A DNA stretch of 64,000 nucleotides from Butyricimonas faecalis (GTDB taxonomy: Bacteria; Bacteroidota; Bacteroidia; Bacteroidales; Marinifilaceae): NCBI RefSeq assembly GCF_003991565.1, contig NZ_CP032819.1:4712001-4776000 (forward strand), read 5' to 3'. The translations under genes and the position numbers were made by a program. Positions 43,322-54,181 of the stretch are shown one piece after another. Position 1 is the first letter of the stretch; each line of letters starts with the position of its first letter. A model generated the notes under the pieces. That model was not told the DNA's origin. It did no database searches and saw only the letters and a program-made list of their open reading frames with translations.

Positions 43322-45568
43322 ATGAACATTATTGAAAAAAGCATTACCCTGAAAGATGGTCGGGTAATAACGTTGGAAACCGGGAAGTTGGCCAAACAAG
43401 CTGACGGTGCTGTCATGCTGAAGATGGGCAACACGATGTTGCTGGCCACGGTTTGTTCCGCGCAAGAGGCTGGTCCGGACGTGGACTTCATGCCTTTGTC
43501 GGTAGATTATAAAGAAAAATTTTCAGCCGTAGGGCGTTTCCCCGGTGGTTTCACACGTAGAGAGGGGAGAGCTTCCGATTACGAGATTTTGGTGTCTCGT
43601 TTGATCGACCGGGCGTTGAGGCCTTTGTTCCCGGATGATTACCATGCAGAGACTTTCGTGCAGGTGACGCTGTACTCGGCTGATGGTGAATCCATGCCGG
43701 ATTGTTTGGCCGGATTGGCAGCATCAGCAGCGATTGCCGTGAGTGATATTCCTTTCCACGGACCTATTTCCGAGGTACGCGTGGCTCGCGTGAACGGGGA
43801 GTTGATGATTAACCCGACCAAGAGCGAGTTGGCAACTGCCGACCTGGATATCATGGTTGCGGCAACTTACGAGAATATCATGATGGTTGAGGGGGAGATG
43901 AACGAGGTTTCCGAGAAAGAAATGCTCGATGCTATTAAATTTGCCCACGAGGCGATCAAGGATCATTGTTTGGTTCAGATGGAATTAGCAAAAGCCGTGA
44001 ACAAAGAAAAGCGGGTTTATTGTCATGAAGTGAACGATGAAGAGTTGCGTAAGGATGTTTGGGCTAAATGTTACGATAAAGCGTATGCTGTTGCTCGTCA
44101 ATGCAATGCAGATAAACATTTGCGCGAGAAGTTGTTTTCCGAAGTGAAGGAAGGATACTTGGAATCACTTCCGGAAGAGGAGAGAGAGGAGAAGAAAAGT
44201 ATGGTTTCCCGTTATTACCATGACGTGGAGAAGGAGGCTGTTCGGAGAATGATTCTGGACGAGGGGTTACGTTTGGATGGACGTACTACCGAGCAAATCC
44301 GCCCGATCTGGTGTGAAGCCGGACCTCTTCCGGGACCTCACGGGTCTTCAATCTTTACTCGCGGTGAAACTCAGTCATTGTCCACGGTAACTTTAGGAAC
44401 TAAGCTGGATGAAAAGATTGTAGATGAAGCCACGGAACAAGGAAAAGAGAAATTCTTGCTGCACTATAATTTCCCGCCGTTCTCAACGGGTGAGGCTAAA
44501 GCCAGCCGGGGTGTGGGACGTCGTGAAATCGGTCATGGAAATTTGGCTCACCGTGCTTTGAAACGGATGTTGCCGGATAATTATCCTTACACGGTACGCG
44601 TTGTTTCTGATATTTTGGAATCTAACGGTTCGTCTTCCATGGCGACGGTGTGTGCCGGAACTTTGGCTTTGATGGATGCCGGTATTCCGATCAAGAAACC
44701 GGTGACGGGTATCGCTATGGGGTTGATTACCGATAACGAGAAGTATGCCGTGTTGTCTGACATCTTGGGTGACGAGGATCACTTGGGAGATATGGACTTT
44801 AAGGTAACCGGAACGGTTGACGGTATTACAGCCACCCAGATGGATATTAAAGTAGACGGTCTTCCTTACGAGATTTTGGAGAAGGCACTGGATCAAGCCC
44901 GGAGAGGTCGTTTGCACATCATGAATATTATTAAGGAGACCTTACCGGAACCTCGTCCTGATTTGAAACCGCACGCTCCGCGTATGGTTACGCTTACGGT
45001 GGATAAGGATCAGATCGGCGCGATCATTGGCCCCGGCGGAAAGATTATTCAGGATATTCAGGAAAAATCCGGAGCGGTTATCGTTATCGAGGAAGTGGGT
45101 AATCAAGGAATCGTGGATATTGCCGCTACCAATAAAGAGGCTATCGATATCGCCGTTGCCCGCATCAAGGCGATTGCCTGCAAACCTGAAGTCGGGGAGA
45201 TTTACGAGGGCGTCGTGAAGACAATCACCACTTTCGGTGCTTTCGTGGAGTTCTTGCCGGGTAAAGACGGTTTGTTGCATGTATCCGAGATTGATCACAA
45301 ACGCGTGGAAAAAGTAGAGGACGTTTTGAAAGAGGGTGATAAGGTGCGTGTGAAATTGATCGATATCGATCCGAAAACCGGAAAATTCAAACTTTCCCGT
45401 AAGGCATTGTTGCCTAAACCGGAAGGAATGGAGCAAAACGATCGTCAAAATCGTGGCGAACGCCAGGATAGAGGCGAACGCCAAGATCGTGGACCCAGAC
45501 AGGATCGGGGAGATCGTCCTCATCGTGACAGGGGGCCTAGACCGGAAAGAAAAGAAAATCAAGAATAG
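43322..45568 (+). CDS. pnp: Polyribonucleotide nucleotidyltransferase (PNPase)
   Basis: 748 residues; phosphorolytic 3'-5' exoribonuclease. Two RNase PH cores (about 1-225 and 310-540; [20 protein letters not shown], the second with [13 protein letters not shown] and [17 protein letters not shown]), then KH ([20 protein letters not shown] about 565) and S1 ([20 protein letters not shown] about 630). The last 45 residues are an RQDRGE-type repeat rich in Arg, Asp and Gly (about 705-745), a disordered tail that may bind RNA or partners. Confidence 0.98.
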   Translation: MNIIEKSITLKDGRVITLETGKLAKQADGAVMLKMGNTMLLATVCSAQEAGPDVDFMPLSVDYKEKFSAVGRFPGGFTRREGRASDYEILVSRLIDRALRPLFPDDYHAETFVQVTLYSADGESMPDCLAGLAASAAIAVSDIPFHGPISEVRVARVNGELMINPTKSELATADLDIMVAATYENIMMVEGEMNEVSEKEMLDAIKFAHEAIKDHCLVQMELAKAVNKEKRVYCHEVNDEELRKDVWAKCYDKAYAVARQCNADKHLREKLFSEVKEGYLESLPEEEREEKKSMVSRYYHDVEKEAVRRMILDEGLRLDGRTTEQIRPIWCEAGPLPGPHGSSIFTRGETQSLSTVTLGTKLDEKIVDEATEQGKEKFLLHYNFPPFSTGEAKASRGVGRREIGHGNLAHRALKRMLPDNYPYTVRVVSDILESNGSSSMATVCAGTLALMDAGIPIKKPVTGIAMGLITDNEKYAVLSDILGDEDHLGDMDFKVTGTVDGITATQMDIKVDGLPYEILEKALDQARRGRLHIMNIIKETLPEPRPDLKPHAPRMVTLTVDKDQIGAIIGPGGKIIQDIQEKSGAVIVIEEVGNQGIVDIAATNKEAIDIAVARIKAIACKPEVGEIYEGVVKTITTFGAFVEFLPGKDGLLHVSEIDHKRVEKVEDVLKEGDKVRVKLIDIDPKTGKFKLSRKALLPKPEGMEQNDRQNRGERQDRGERQDRGPRQDRGDRPHRDRGPRPERKENQE

Positions 45569-45598
45569 TATATAAGTTATTGATTTTATATTTTGAAT

Positions 45599-45656
45599 GG
45601 AGTGAAGAATTTTCTCGAATGTGAGGAGGAGATTTTTCACTCCGTTTCTTTTTTTG
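45599..45656 (+). terminator. Terminator after pnp
   Basis: GGAGTGAA / TTCACTCC stem with a 29-base internal loop that pairs weakly, followed by GTTTCTTTTTTT. Confidence 0.65.
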
Positions 45657-45733
45657 CTTGAAAGTTGGTTCTATCCTTGTCTTTGTGAATTCGGAAGAAA
45701 ACGGGAAGATGCAGGATAAAATAAAAAAAAGAT

Positions 45734-45741
45734 TATCTTTG
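45734..45741 (+). promoter_or_regulatory. Candidate -7 promoter element of the ECF sigma gene
   Basis: TATCTTTG, 40 bases before the ATG at 45782; -33 unclear. Confidence 0.45.
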
Positions 45742-45781
45742 TTTGAATTTTGTTTATTGGCTATTATATCCGGCTGCATAT

Positions 45782-46342
45782 ATGAAAGTGTCAGAAGATA
45801 TTGATGTTCAGATGTTGAACGAGTTCAAGCAAGGACGTTTGGAGATGTTGTACAGGCGTCTGTATCCTGCACTATTGTTGTATGCCGTGCGGTACGCGGG
45901 GGAACAAAGTGGTTTTCTGGCCGAAGATTGCGTGCAAAATGCGGTATTTAATGCATGGAAAAGACGGCCGCTGTTTGAGTCGGTGGAGTCATTGAAATCT
46001 TTCCTTTATATTTCTATCAAGAATGAAATTGTTAGTCTTCACCGAAAGGCGAAAGCGAGCGAGCGTTATTTGTCACAACTGGAAGAGGATGTGTTTTTCC
46101 AGAATAGTGTGATTGATCAAGAGACTCAGTTGTTGTTGTATTATGCAGTTAGGAGTTTACCGGAAAGGGAGCGGCAAATCTTTGAATTGAGTTTTATTGA
46201 AGGGTTGAAAATTTCGGATATTGCCGTACAATTGAACGTGTCGGAAAGTACGGTAAAAAAAACAAAAGCAAAAGCCTTGGACATTTTGCGAGAGAAGTTG
46301 CCGAGGGAGTTATTTTTATTCTTTTTCATGTTGAAGAGGTGA
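45782..46342 (+). CDS. ECF-type RNA polymerase sigma-70 factor
   Basis: 186 residues from ATG 45782 (MKVSEDIDVQML). Region 2 about 10-80 (FKQGRLEMLYRRLYPALLLY, LAEDCVQNAVFNAWKRR) and region 4 about 125-175 (LPERERQIFELSFIEGLKIS, DIAVQLNVSESTVKKTKAKA). It is the Bacteroidetes FecI-like type that drives a SusC/SusD operon and is held by the FecR antisigma protein encoded next. Ends in a hydrophobic-basic tail LFLFFFMLKR. Confidence 0.93.
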   Translation: MKVSEDIDVQMLNEFKQGRLEMLYRRLYPALLLYAVRYAGEQSGFLAEDCVQNAVFNAWKRRPLFESVESLKSFLYISIKNEIVSLHRKAKASERYLSQLEEDVFFQNSVIDQETQLLLYYAVRSLPERERQIFELSFIEGLKISDIAVQLNVSESTVKKTKAKALDILREKLPRELFLFFFMLKR

Positions 46343-46485
46343 TTCCTATTTTGAGGAGAGATTGATTTTTCTTTTATATATATCTTTCTGTATTTGTATT
46401 ACTTACGATTTATTTTTACTCGACTCATTATTTTTTTTGAAAATAAATGTAAATTTTTTACCCTTTTTTTAACTGATTGCGTTCT

Positions 46486-47720
46486 ATGAATGATTCAATG
46501 AAGAAACAGGATATAAAGTGTGACATCATGGAGAAATTGGAAAAACAAGTTTTTAAAGTTTCACGGTTGATCTTCAAGGAGGTGACGGGGACGATTTCGG
46601 AGGAGGAGCAACGCTATCTGGAATGGTGGCGGGGAAAGGATCCGGGTAATGAGCGATTGTATCGTGAGTTGAGGGATGGGCAGCGAATGATGAATGAGGT
46701 GAAGCAGTTGGAGGGGGTGGATGTGATACGTCCATTGGAAGAGATGCATTTGCGTATTCGGGAGGAGGAGCGGCGATTGAGGTGGAGAAGATGGCAGTGG
46801 GGAGTGGCAGTAGCGGCAGTTGTGGTCTTGTTTGTAGGATTCTTTTATTTGTTCCCGGTAGATGATAAACTGGAGCCTGAGTCTTTGGCAAAAACGGAGC
46901 AACCTATTAAAGCAGGGGGCGTACGTGCTGTTTTGAGATTGGAAAATGGTAAGGAGGTTGATTTGGAGACCTTGGCAGAGGGAGTGAAAGTGGGAGGCAT
47001 GAAGGCTGTGAAGATTGATGAACGGCGGTTATCGTACGTGGGACAAGGAAAGACAGATGGCGAGAAAAGAAAAAATTGGTGTATAATGAAGTGGAAGTAC
47101 CGAGAGGTGGGGAGTTTGATTTGATTTTGGCTGACGGAACAACCGTGTGGTTAAATGCAGGAAGTAAGTTGCGTTATCCGGTGGAGTTTGTGGGAAAAGA
47201 ACGACGGGTTTTTTTGGAAGGTGAGGCTTATTTTGCTGTGGCTAAGGATGCCGGAATGCCGTTTCGGGTAGAAATATTGCAACAAACAGTAGAGGTGTTG
47301 GGAACTGAATTCAATGTGTCGGGATACACGGATGAGGCAACAATCTACACGACTTTGGTGACTGGTAAAGTAAAGGTGGCAACCGATAGCGGAGAAAATA
47401 TGATACTTGCACCCGGGGAACAGAGTATGCTGGATTGTCGGGATGGACATCTTGACAAACGTGAGGTAGACGTGGAGAAAGTGATCGCGTGGAAAAAGGG
47501 AATGTTTATTCTTGAGGAGCAAACCTTGGAACAGATCATGCAGAAATTTGCAAGATGGTATGACATGGAGATCGTTTACCGGGATAAAGAATTGAAAGAT
47601 ATTGTATTTAAAGGTGTTGTACCTCGGTATGCGGAGTTGGGTGAGGTGTTGAATATTTTGGAAAAGACAAATGAGGTGAAATTTGATATAGAAGAAAGGA
47701 CGGTGATCGTTTTCAAATAA
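46486..47720 (+). pseudogene. FecR-type antisigma factor, frameshifted
   Basis: A FecR family inner-membrane antisigma protein in two frames. Frame one from ATG 46486 has the cytoplasmic N-terminus (EEEQRYLEWWRGKDPGNERL), the membrane helix WGVAVAAVVVLFVGFFYLF (about 107-125) and ends after KRKNWCI...; the FecR periplasmic domain then continues in another frame from about 47072 (VYNEVEVPRGGEFDLILADG, TTVWLNAGSKLRYPVEF, LVTGKV) to the C-terminal secretin-like part ending RTVIVFK at 47720. One more A in the A run at 47070-47075 (six As) joins them into about 412 residues with a family-like junction KKLVYNEVEVPRGGEF. As written, the antisigma lacks its signalling domain, which would leave the sigma factor unlinked to the SusC signal. 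Sequence error or slippage (the site reads A AAA AAT) are both possible. Confidence 0.88.
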
Positions 47721-47724
47721 AGAA

Positions 47725-47750
47725 GAGGGGAATCCGGCAAGATTCTCCTC
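47725..47750 (+). other. Hairpin between fecR and susC
   Basis: GAGGGGAATC / GATTCTCCTC stem with loop CGGCAA, no T run. It may set different transcript levels for regulator and transporter. Confidence 0.45.
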
Positions 47751-47808
47751 GTCATAAATAAACATCTGTTGGCACAGATGAATGTTTAATTAAATGCTTT
47801 ACAAAGTT

Positions 47809-50800
47809 ATGAAAAAAAATCGACGAACTGGCAATCCCTATTGGATAAGATTGCCGCAAAAATTGATTGCTATGGGTTTAAGGGTGTTTTTACTTGTCTG
47901 CGTGATAAACACGGTTAGTGCGGCGGGATTCTCGCAAGGGAGTAAATTGGACGTGAATTTCACGAACAGTACGATCGGGGCCGTGTTGGATTACCTGAAA
48001 GAAAAAGCGGGGTATGATTTTGTCTATCGGAAAGGTGTTGTCCGGGTAGATGATGTGGTGACCTTAAAGTTGAAGGATGCAACGGTGGAAAAGATTCTGG
48101 ATGTTGTGTTGCGGGAGAACGGGTATGATTACGAAATGGTGGACAAGGTGGTTGTGGTAACACGGGCAAAAGCGAATCCTGTTGTTCCGGCCGTGAAAGT
48201 GTTGAAAGGGCAAGTGAAGGATGCAAGTGGTAAGCCTTTACCGGGAGTGACGGTGATTTTAAAAGGCATGTCGATAGGCACGGCCACGAATATAGACGGA
48301 AAGTATGAGATCAAAGTGCCGGAAAAAGAAGAGGTGGTGATCGTGTTTTCCTTCGTGGGGATGAAGTCTCAGGAAATGAAGTTTTCAGGTCAAAAAGTGC
48401 TTAACGTGGTGCTTCAGGAAGACGTGGAACAAGTGGAAGAAGTGATTGTCATGGGCTATTCGACCCGAAAAGTTAGTGAGATGACCGGAGCCGTGCAACA
48501 GTTCCAGGGAAAGACGATCGCTCAATCGGCCACGGGCGGTAGTTTGATGAATGCGTTAAAAGGACACACGACGGGATTACAGATTACGGGTAGTAGTGGC
48601 GTACCGGGAAGTGATGGGGATTTACTACTACGTGGAATAGGAACATTGTATAGTTCGAGTTCTTTATCCACGACGGCTTCGGCTCCTTTGATCGTGATAG
48701 ATGGTGTGATCACCGATTACACGAGCATTAACGGGGTTGTGTCGCCATCGGATGTTGCGGATATCACGGTATTGAAGGATGCGGCTTCTACCGCTATTTA
48801 TGGTTCTAGGGCTGCAACGGGAGTAATCGTGGTGACAACGAAAAAGGGGGCAAAAGATCGTATGACCGTAGCTTTGGATATGAAATTAGGCATCAGTACT
48901 CCGAATTTCGGCAAATTAGAGTATATGAATTCACAGGAGTTACTGGATTATGGAAAGATGGCGTTACGTAATTGGTGGAATACGAACGAGGGGTTACATG
49001 CGGGATATTCCAATCCGGAAACTTTTATAGAGGATAAGTTGGGAGTGTTATATGATAATTTTGACGTAACGAAAACGACCAATTGGCGAGATCTGGTTTA
49101 TCGTAACGGTTTGAGCAAGGATGTTGCGATGAACATACGGGGTGGTGGAGATCGACTCCAGTATTATTTTTCATATAATTATTACGACGAGGAGGGGACG
49201 CAGATCGGGTATGACTTGACACGACATTTGTTTAAGTTGCGGTTGGATTTTGATGTGATGAAGTATTTGTCGTTTGGGGTGAATCTGAGCGGTACCTTCG
49301 AGAAAAGTATTACTGGCAATTCGGATGAGGATTCTATGGAGGATTACCACCCTTGGCTGACACCTTATAATGAGGATGGAACATTGAAATACAACATTAA
49401 ATCTTGGAAAAATTATACGATGGATCCGACTCCATTGAGAAATCCGTTGCAGGATAATAAATATAATGATGTGACAAATTTGAAGAATAATTTATTCGGT
49501 TCGTTTTCTGCGACGTTGAAGCCTTTCAAGTGGATATCCTTTTCTTCAACAAATACATTGACCTTGACGAATGTTAATAGAAATGATTATTTAGATAGTC
49601 GGACTTACGGGGGTAATCATAGTCGTAATGAGATGAGTAATGGTGTTTTGCAAGTAGATGATGAACGGAGTTGGACTTTTTTAACGTCAAATATTTTGCG
49701 ATTGCAGCATAGTTTCGGAGATCATAACCTGAACGGGATTGTGGGACAGGAATGGTATGAACGGCACACTCGTTCGTCACATGTTGAAATGTATGACCAG
49801 ATTATTGCCGGGGAGCGTAATGTAGGAGGTTTTTCGAAACAAGGAGATAAGACCAATCCGGGTGTAATTCCGACAGGCGCAGAGCGGGAATCCGCTAGTT
49901 TCTCTGTATTTTCGGAAGTAAATTATAATTATGCAGGTAAGTACATGGCTTCAGCTTCTTTCCGTACGGACGGTTCGACAAATTTCGGTAAGGATAATCG
50001 TTACGGGACGTTCTATTCATTTAGTGGATCATGGCTTATTTCTCGGGAAAATTTTATGGCTCGTCAGGATGTGGTGTCTAACTTGAAATTGAGAATGAGT
50101 TATGGTACGTCGGGTAAAGAGGCGGGAATGGATTATCTGAACTACACGCTTTATAGTACAAGTAACACGACGTTTGATTACTACCGGAATCATCCAGCTT
50201 ATCAATCTGCTTACGGCGCAACAATTAACCAGTTGGGGAATGATCAGTTGTCATGGGAAACGGCATATAATCTGAATGTTGGGGTGGATGTGGCGTTGTT
50301 GGATAACCGTATTTCATTGTCAGCGGATTGGTATAAACGGCGAAATAGCGATTTGATCATGAGTACGACTTTGCCGGCTGCAAAAGGCGTGGGAAGACAG
50401 TATCAGAATGTGGGTGAAATGGAGAACCGGGGAGTGGAATTGGTGTTGAACACGCACACGATGAAAGGCAAAGATTTTAACTGGTTTACGACATTCACGT
50501 TTAGTTATAATGATAATGAATTGACAAAATTGGATCAAGAGAAATTGACACGTAGCTATTATAAAACCTTTTATGAAGGTGATAATATTGACGAGTTGAA
50601 GAAAGTAAAAGTTACTGGAGTTGATCTGGAAACCGGTTTTGCTCAATATGCACGGGTAGAAGAAGATGGTAGTACGAATATTGTGGGTTCTTTGTCGGAA
50701 GCCGTGCTTGGTAACGGAGAGTTGAGTTATGTGAATATCGGTTTGTCTCGCGCTCCTTATTGGGGTGGTTTCACGAACACGTTTATCTACAAGAATTGGG

Positions 50801-51237
50801 AGTTGTATTTGCATACCACGTATAGTTTGAACTACAAAGTGTATAATAGTGTGCTGGCTGAATATACGTCAGGAACGTCATGGACTTCGTCAAATCTCCA
50901 TAAAGTGCCTTCCGGATTGAAAATATGGGAAAAACCGGGGGATAAGGCTGATATCCCGATGGTCAATGCCGATCCGGCTTTCGTGCAAGAGTTGAATAGT
51001 GAGACTTCTTTCTGTTACACGGATGCCAGTCATTTGCGGATATCGAATATCCGGTTGACGTATAATCTTCCACAACAATGGATGAAAAAAATCTGTGTAC
51101 AGTCTGCAGCCTTGAGTTTTAGTTGTGACAATGTCTATACGTTTGCATCCAAATATTTTGCAGGTATGGATCCTGAGAATGTTGGCGGTTGGGCGGCACC
51201 AAGACGTTTTATATTTGGTTTGAATGTTACATTTTAA
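47809..51237 (+). CDS. SusC/RagA-type TonB-dependent transporter with STN signalling domain
   Basis: 1142 residues from ATG 47809. Signal peptide near 25-45; an STN (secretin/TonB short N-terminal) domain at about 50-120 (LDVNFTNSTIGAVLDYLKEK) that can touch FecR; a carboxypeptidase-like regulatory barrel at about 133-220 (GQVKDASGKPLPGVTVILKG); the TonB plug with EEVIVMGYSTRK and LKDAASTAIYGSRAATGVI; then a 22-strand barrel ending NVTF. The STN domain marks it as a transporter that signals through the ECF/FecR pair upstream. Substrate is not evident: no glycoside hydrolase is nearby, while the thioredoxin-like partners suggest peptides, metal chelates or disulfide-bearing ligands (inference). 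Confidence 0.95.
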   Translation: MKKNRRTGNPYWIRLPQKLIAMGLRVFLLVCVINTVSAAGFSQGSKLDVNFTNSTIGAVLDYLKEKAGYDFVYRKGVVRVDDVVTLKLKDATVEKILDVVLRENGYDYEMVDKVVVVTRAKANPVVPAVKVLKGQVKDASGKPLPGVTVILKGMSIGTATNIDGKYEIKVPEKEEVVIVFSFVGMKSQEMKFSGQKVLNVVLQEDVEQVEEVIVMGYSTRKVSEMTGAVQQFQGKTIAQSATGGSLMNALKGHTTGLQITGSSGVPGSDGDLLLRGIGTLYSSSSLSTTASAPLIVIDGVITDYTSINGVVSPSDVADITVLKDAASTAIYGSRAATGVIVVTTKKGAKDRMTVALDMKLGISTPNFGKLEYMNSQELLDYGKMALRNWWNTNEGLHAGYSNPETFIEDKLGVLYDNFDVTKTTNWRDLVYRNGLSKDVAMNIRGGGDRLQYYFSYNYYDEEGTQIGYDLTRHLFKLRLDFDVMKYLSFGVNLSGTFEKSITGNSDEDSMEDYHPWLTPYNEDGTLKYNIKSWKNYTMDPTPLRNPLQDNKYNDVTNLKNNLFGSFSATLKPFKWISFSSTNTLTLTNVNRNDYLDSRTYGGNHSRNEMSNGVLQVDDERSWTFLTSNILRLQHSFGDHNLNGIVGQEWYERHTRSSHVEMYDQIIAGERNVGGFSKQGDKTNPGVIPTGAERESASFSVFSEVNYNYAGKYMASASFRTDGSTNFGKDNRYGTFYSFSGSWLISRENFMARQDVVSNLKLRMSYGTSGKEAGMDYLNYTLYSTSNTTFDYYRNHPAYQSAYGATINQLGNDQLSWETAYNLNVGVDVALLDNRISLSADWYKRRNSDLIMSTTLPAAKGVGRQYQNVGEMENRGVELVLNTHTMKGKDFNWFTTFTFSYNDNELTKLDQEKLTRSYYKTFYEGDNIDELKKVKVTGVDLETGFAQYARVEEDGSTNIVGSLSEAVLGNGELSYVNIGLSRAPYWGGFTNTFIYKNWELYLHTTYSLNYKVYNSVLAEYTSGTSWTSSNLHKVPSGLKIWEKPGDKADIPMVNADPAFVQELNSETSFCYTDASHLRISNIRLTYNLPQQWMKKICVQSAALSFSCDNVYTFASKYFAGMDPENVGGWAAPRRFIFGLNVTF

Positions 51238-51249
51238 CAGTAGAAAGTT

Positions 51250-52812
51250 ATGAAAAAGAGATATTTACTTATCGGAGCTCTATTCTTGTTCGCTTGTAAT
51301 GGACGGCTTGATGAAATGCGCCCGCATAATATGGCCGAGGCGGAGAGTTATCTGGGTAGTTTCAATAATATAGTAAATGCCACTTCGGGGTTGTACGGAC
51401 AATTCTTGATGCAGGCAGGGGGATATTCGGAGTCACATCATTATCATGGTACTTACCACGTGTTGGGTGAATTCCGGGGGAATAATGTCATTTTTGCAGA
51501 GGCTTTTCCGGCTCAGAATGGTTTTATGCCTTCTTCTGATTATTTGCGAGCCCCGGATGCTCATTTTTTCTTGAACAGTGATCAGAAATCCCAGTCATAC
51601 GCATGGGCGATGTGGGCGAAAAGTCAACAATTGATTCTGGGGGCATCTCGTAATATCATTGCTATTGATAAATTGTTTGAGGAAACGGTGAATCCGGATG
51701 AAAAGCGTGATTTGGTTCGATTGAAAGGGGAAAATGCTTTTTTACGCGGACTGATGATTTTTAATGCCACGAATGTATTCGGACGTCCTTTTTGGGATAA
51801 CCCGGATGTGAATTTAGGGATTCCGTTGGATGTTGAGGCTACTGCAGATATGTTACCTCGTAATACCGTGCGGGAGTGTTTCGAACAGGCTGTTGCTGAT
51901 TTCAAATTAGCGGCATCTTGTTTGCCGGATGAGCGTTCTGACCGCACGTTTGCTAATAAAGTGGCGTCATTTGGTATGTTGTCCAGAGTGTACTTGTATA
52001 TGGGCGGGTTACCGGAGAGTCCTAATGAGGAATATAATCGTTTGGCGGCTGTCTATGCCGATTCAACGTTTAGTTTGGTAAATGATGTGGTGGAGGTTTT
52101 ACGTGGGGAAGAATTGAAAGATTTGTATGATAATCCGAAGACGAATAAAGAGATTTTGTTTGCTTTCTTCACGGGTAATTTTCCGAGTGGTATAGGTAAT
52201 GCAGTTCACGGTTATTATTCTTGGAGCGGTTACGAGTCAGAGGCAAGTTCTAGCGTGTTCTGTTGCGAAATTTCACGTGATTACGAAAAGATCATGGATA
52301 AGGAAAACGATTTACGGTGGAAGTATTTCACGGAGCCTTCCGTGCGACATGCCGGACGTTTCAGTACAACAAAATATAATGGAGGAGCGGATCGAGTTTT
52401 TGATGATTACTATTCTTTCATTTGTCCTTCTGTGTTTATCCGGGCTGGAGAGGTGGTCTTGAACAGGGCAGAGGCTTATGCGAAACTAGGAGAGGATGCA
52501 AAGGCTTTGCGAGATTTGAATGAAATTCGAGGCCGGGCAGGTTTGGAAGAATTGTCAGAATTAAGCGGCAATGCTCTATTTGAAGAGATATTCACTGAAC
52601 GTCGTCGGGAATTGGCTTTTGAGGCACTGACGTACTATGATTATGTACGTAATGGTTTGACCATGAAACGGGAGGAAGTGTCTGTGTCTTATAGTAACTA
52701 TACGGGGGCACAGTACAATGAGATTGATCCTAAAACATCCCGTCGAACCGTGTGTTTGATTCCTGCTGAAGAATTGCTACTGAATGATAAGTTGAAACAG
52801 AATGATTATTAA
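51250..52812 (+). CDS. SusD/RagB-type surface lipoprotein
   Basis: 520 residues, the lid partner of the SusC protein 12 bases upstream. Lipoprotein signal ending FACNG. SusD-like helical repeats, with RAEAYAKLGEDAKALRDLNE and IRGRAGL (about 400-430), and FEEIFTERRRELAFEALTYY near the C-terminus, all hallmark blocks. It captures the ligand and closes over the barrel. Confidence 0.94.
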   Translation: MKKRYLLIGALFLFACNGRLDEMRPHNMAEAESYLGSFNNIVNATSGLYGQFLMQAGGYSESHHYHGTYHVLGEFRGNNVIFAEAFPAQNGFMPSSDYLRAPDAHFFLNSDQKSQSYAWAMWAKSQQLILGASRNIIAIDKLFEETVNPDEKRDLVRLKGENAFLRGLMIFNATNVFGRPFWDNPDVNLGIPLDVEATADMLPRNTVRECFEQAVADFKLAASCLPDERSDRTFANKVASFGMLSRVYLYMGGLPESPNEEYNRLAAVYADSTFSLVNDVVEVLRGEELKDLYDNPKTNKEILFAFFTGNFPSGIGNAVHGYYSWSGYESEASSSVFCCEISRDYEKIMDKENDLRWKYFTEPSVRHAGRFSTTKYNGGADRVFDDYYSFICPSVFIRAGEVVLNRAEAYAKLGEDAKALRDLNEIRGRAGLEELSELSGNALFEEIFTERRRELAFEALTYYDYVRNGLTMKREEVSVSYSNYTGAQYNEIDPKTSRRTVCLIPAEELLLNDKLKQNDY

Positions 52813-52822
52813 AATAGAAGAT

Positions 52823-54181
52823 ATGATGAAAAAATTAGTACTGAGTGTCATAATACTGTGTGGATTTACCATGTCGCTGCTGGCGCAGGGTATCCAGTTT
52901 CGTGAAGGCAACTGGAAGGAGATTTTGGAGATTGCCAAGAAGGAGAATAAATTGGTGTTCGTGGATAATTATACCAGCTGGTGCGGTCCTTGTAAAAAGA
53001 TGGTGAGTGAGATATTTCCATTGAAGGAAGTCGGGGATTTTTATAATGCTAATTTTATTTGTTATAAACTGGATTGTGAGAAAGGGGATGGAGTGGAAGT
53101 TGCAAAAACGTACCAGATTATGTCGTTCCCTACTTATTTGTACGTGGACGGAAATGGAAAATTATTTTACCGTTCAGGATCGTACATGCCGGCAGAAAAA
53201 TTTATTGCGGAAGGGAAAATAGCTTTGGCAGAGTTTTCTGATAAGCGGACGATTGAAGAGTGGGAAGCTCTCTACTCACGAAAAAAGAATAACGCTTCTT
53301 TCGTGAAAGGATATATTGCCAAGCGTAATCGGGCGAAATTGGATAACGCAGATATTCTTGATCAATACGTGAGCATTGAAAAGGAGAAGAATTTGATGGA
53401 TACTACTTTTTTAAAAGAGTTGTTAGCTTATGACAATAAGTTGAATGCCGGAGGCGCATGTGCCGATTTTATCATGAGAAACTGGGAGCGTATTCGTGAA
53501 ATGACAGGAATGAAGGCTGAAAGAATGGCTGAGTTTCTTAGCTATAGTATGGGTAGATATTCCTATAGTCGTGCCGTGAAAGAAAAGAATGAGGAGCGTT
53601 TTGATAGTTACCTGAAGGTAATGGCTTTTCTGAATGAGAAATTGGGAGCAGACGTGGCGAACGAGGAAGTGAAAAGTCGTTCCAGATTTTATGCTGCCGT
53701 TGAAGATAAACTGAGATTCGAGAAGTTGGCAGAGAAACATGCAGATATTCTTTTTGAAGAGGAAAAAGATTGTTTGGAACGAGACCATGAAAAATATATG
53801 CAATTCTTGCAGAATTTAATTAAAGATCCATCGGGAATTGCTTCACAGACCCCAGAACATTTGGCTTTCACGATCCAATTTGCCGGAATCAACGAGTCCT
53901 CTTCTTTGGCATTTAGTTTTCGTGATCTTGCTGCTAATGTTGCTCGCCTTTCGGATAATCGAGAGTTGCTGAATAAGGCGATAACATGGGCATTGGAGGC
54001 AATTACGTTATTTGGCAATTTTACTTGCTATGAAACGTTGGCCGAGGTGTTGTACAAGATGGGGTATCAGAAAGAGGCTCTTTGGCAAATGGAAAAAGCG
54101 TTGGATAAAATGCCGGCGGGTAATGATGCTATTGCTGCACGTATTCATGGGAAGTTGGATAAAATTAAAAATAATAAATGA
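52823..54181 (+). CDS. Secreted thioredoxin-family protein
   Basis: 452 residues from ATG 52823; an earlier in-frame ATG at 52802 overlaps SusD and spoils the signal peptide. Signal peptide, then a thioredoxin domain (about 25-135) with the redox motif WCGPC in DNYTSWCGPCKKM and cis-Pro in IMSFPTYLYV. The remaining 300 residues are helical, TPR-like (GNFTCYETLAEVLYKMGYQK) and not assigned. Co-transcribed with SusC/D; the stop overlaps the next start. Confidence 0.88.
   Translation: MMKKLVLSVIILCGFTMSLLAQGIQFREGNWKEILEIAKKENKLVFVDNYTSWCGPCKKMVSEIFPLKEVGDFYNANFICYKLDCEKGDGVEVAKTYQIMSFPTYLYVDGNGKLFYRSGSYMPAEKFIAEGKIALAEFSDKRTIEEWEALYSRKKNNASFVKGYIAKRNRAKLDNADILDQYVSIEKEKNLMDTTFLKELLAYDNKLNAGGACADFIMRNWERIREMTGMKAERMAEFLSYSMGRYSYSRAVKEKNEERFDSYLKVMAFLNEKLGADVANEEVKSRSRFYAAVEDKLRFEKLAEKHADILFEEEKDCLERDHEKYMQFLQNLIKDPSGIASQTPEHLAFTIQFAGINESSSLAFSFRDLAANVARLSDNRELLNKAITWALEAITLFGNFTCYETLAEVLYKMGYQKEALWQMEKALDKMPAGNDAIAARIHGKLDKIKNNK

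Noticed and set aside
46561-46902. Proline/serine/histidine-rich minus-strand frames
   Set aside because: They are shadows of the G-rich fecR coding strand; a similar case lies opposite hisD at 18305-18793.
47076-47720. Independent FecR-domain gene
   Set aside because: It continues the FecR protein of the previous frame after a six-A run and has no ribosome site of its own.
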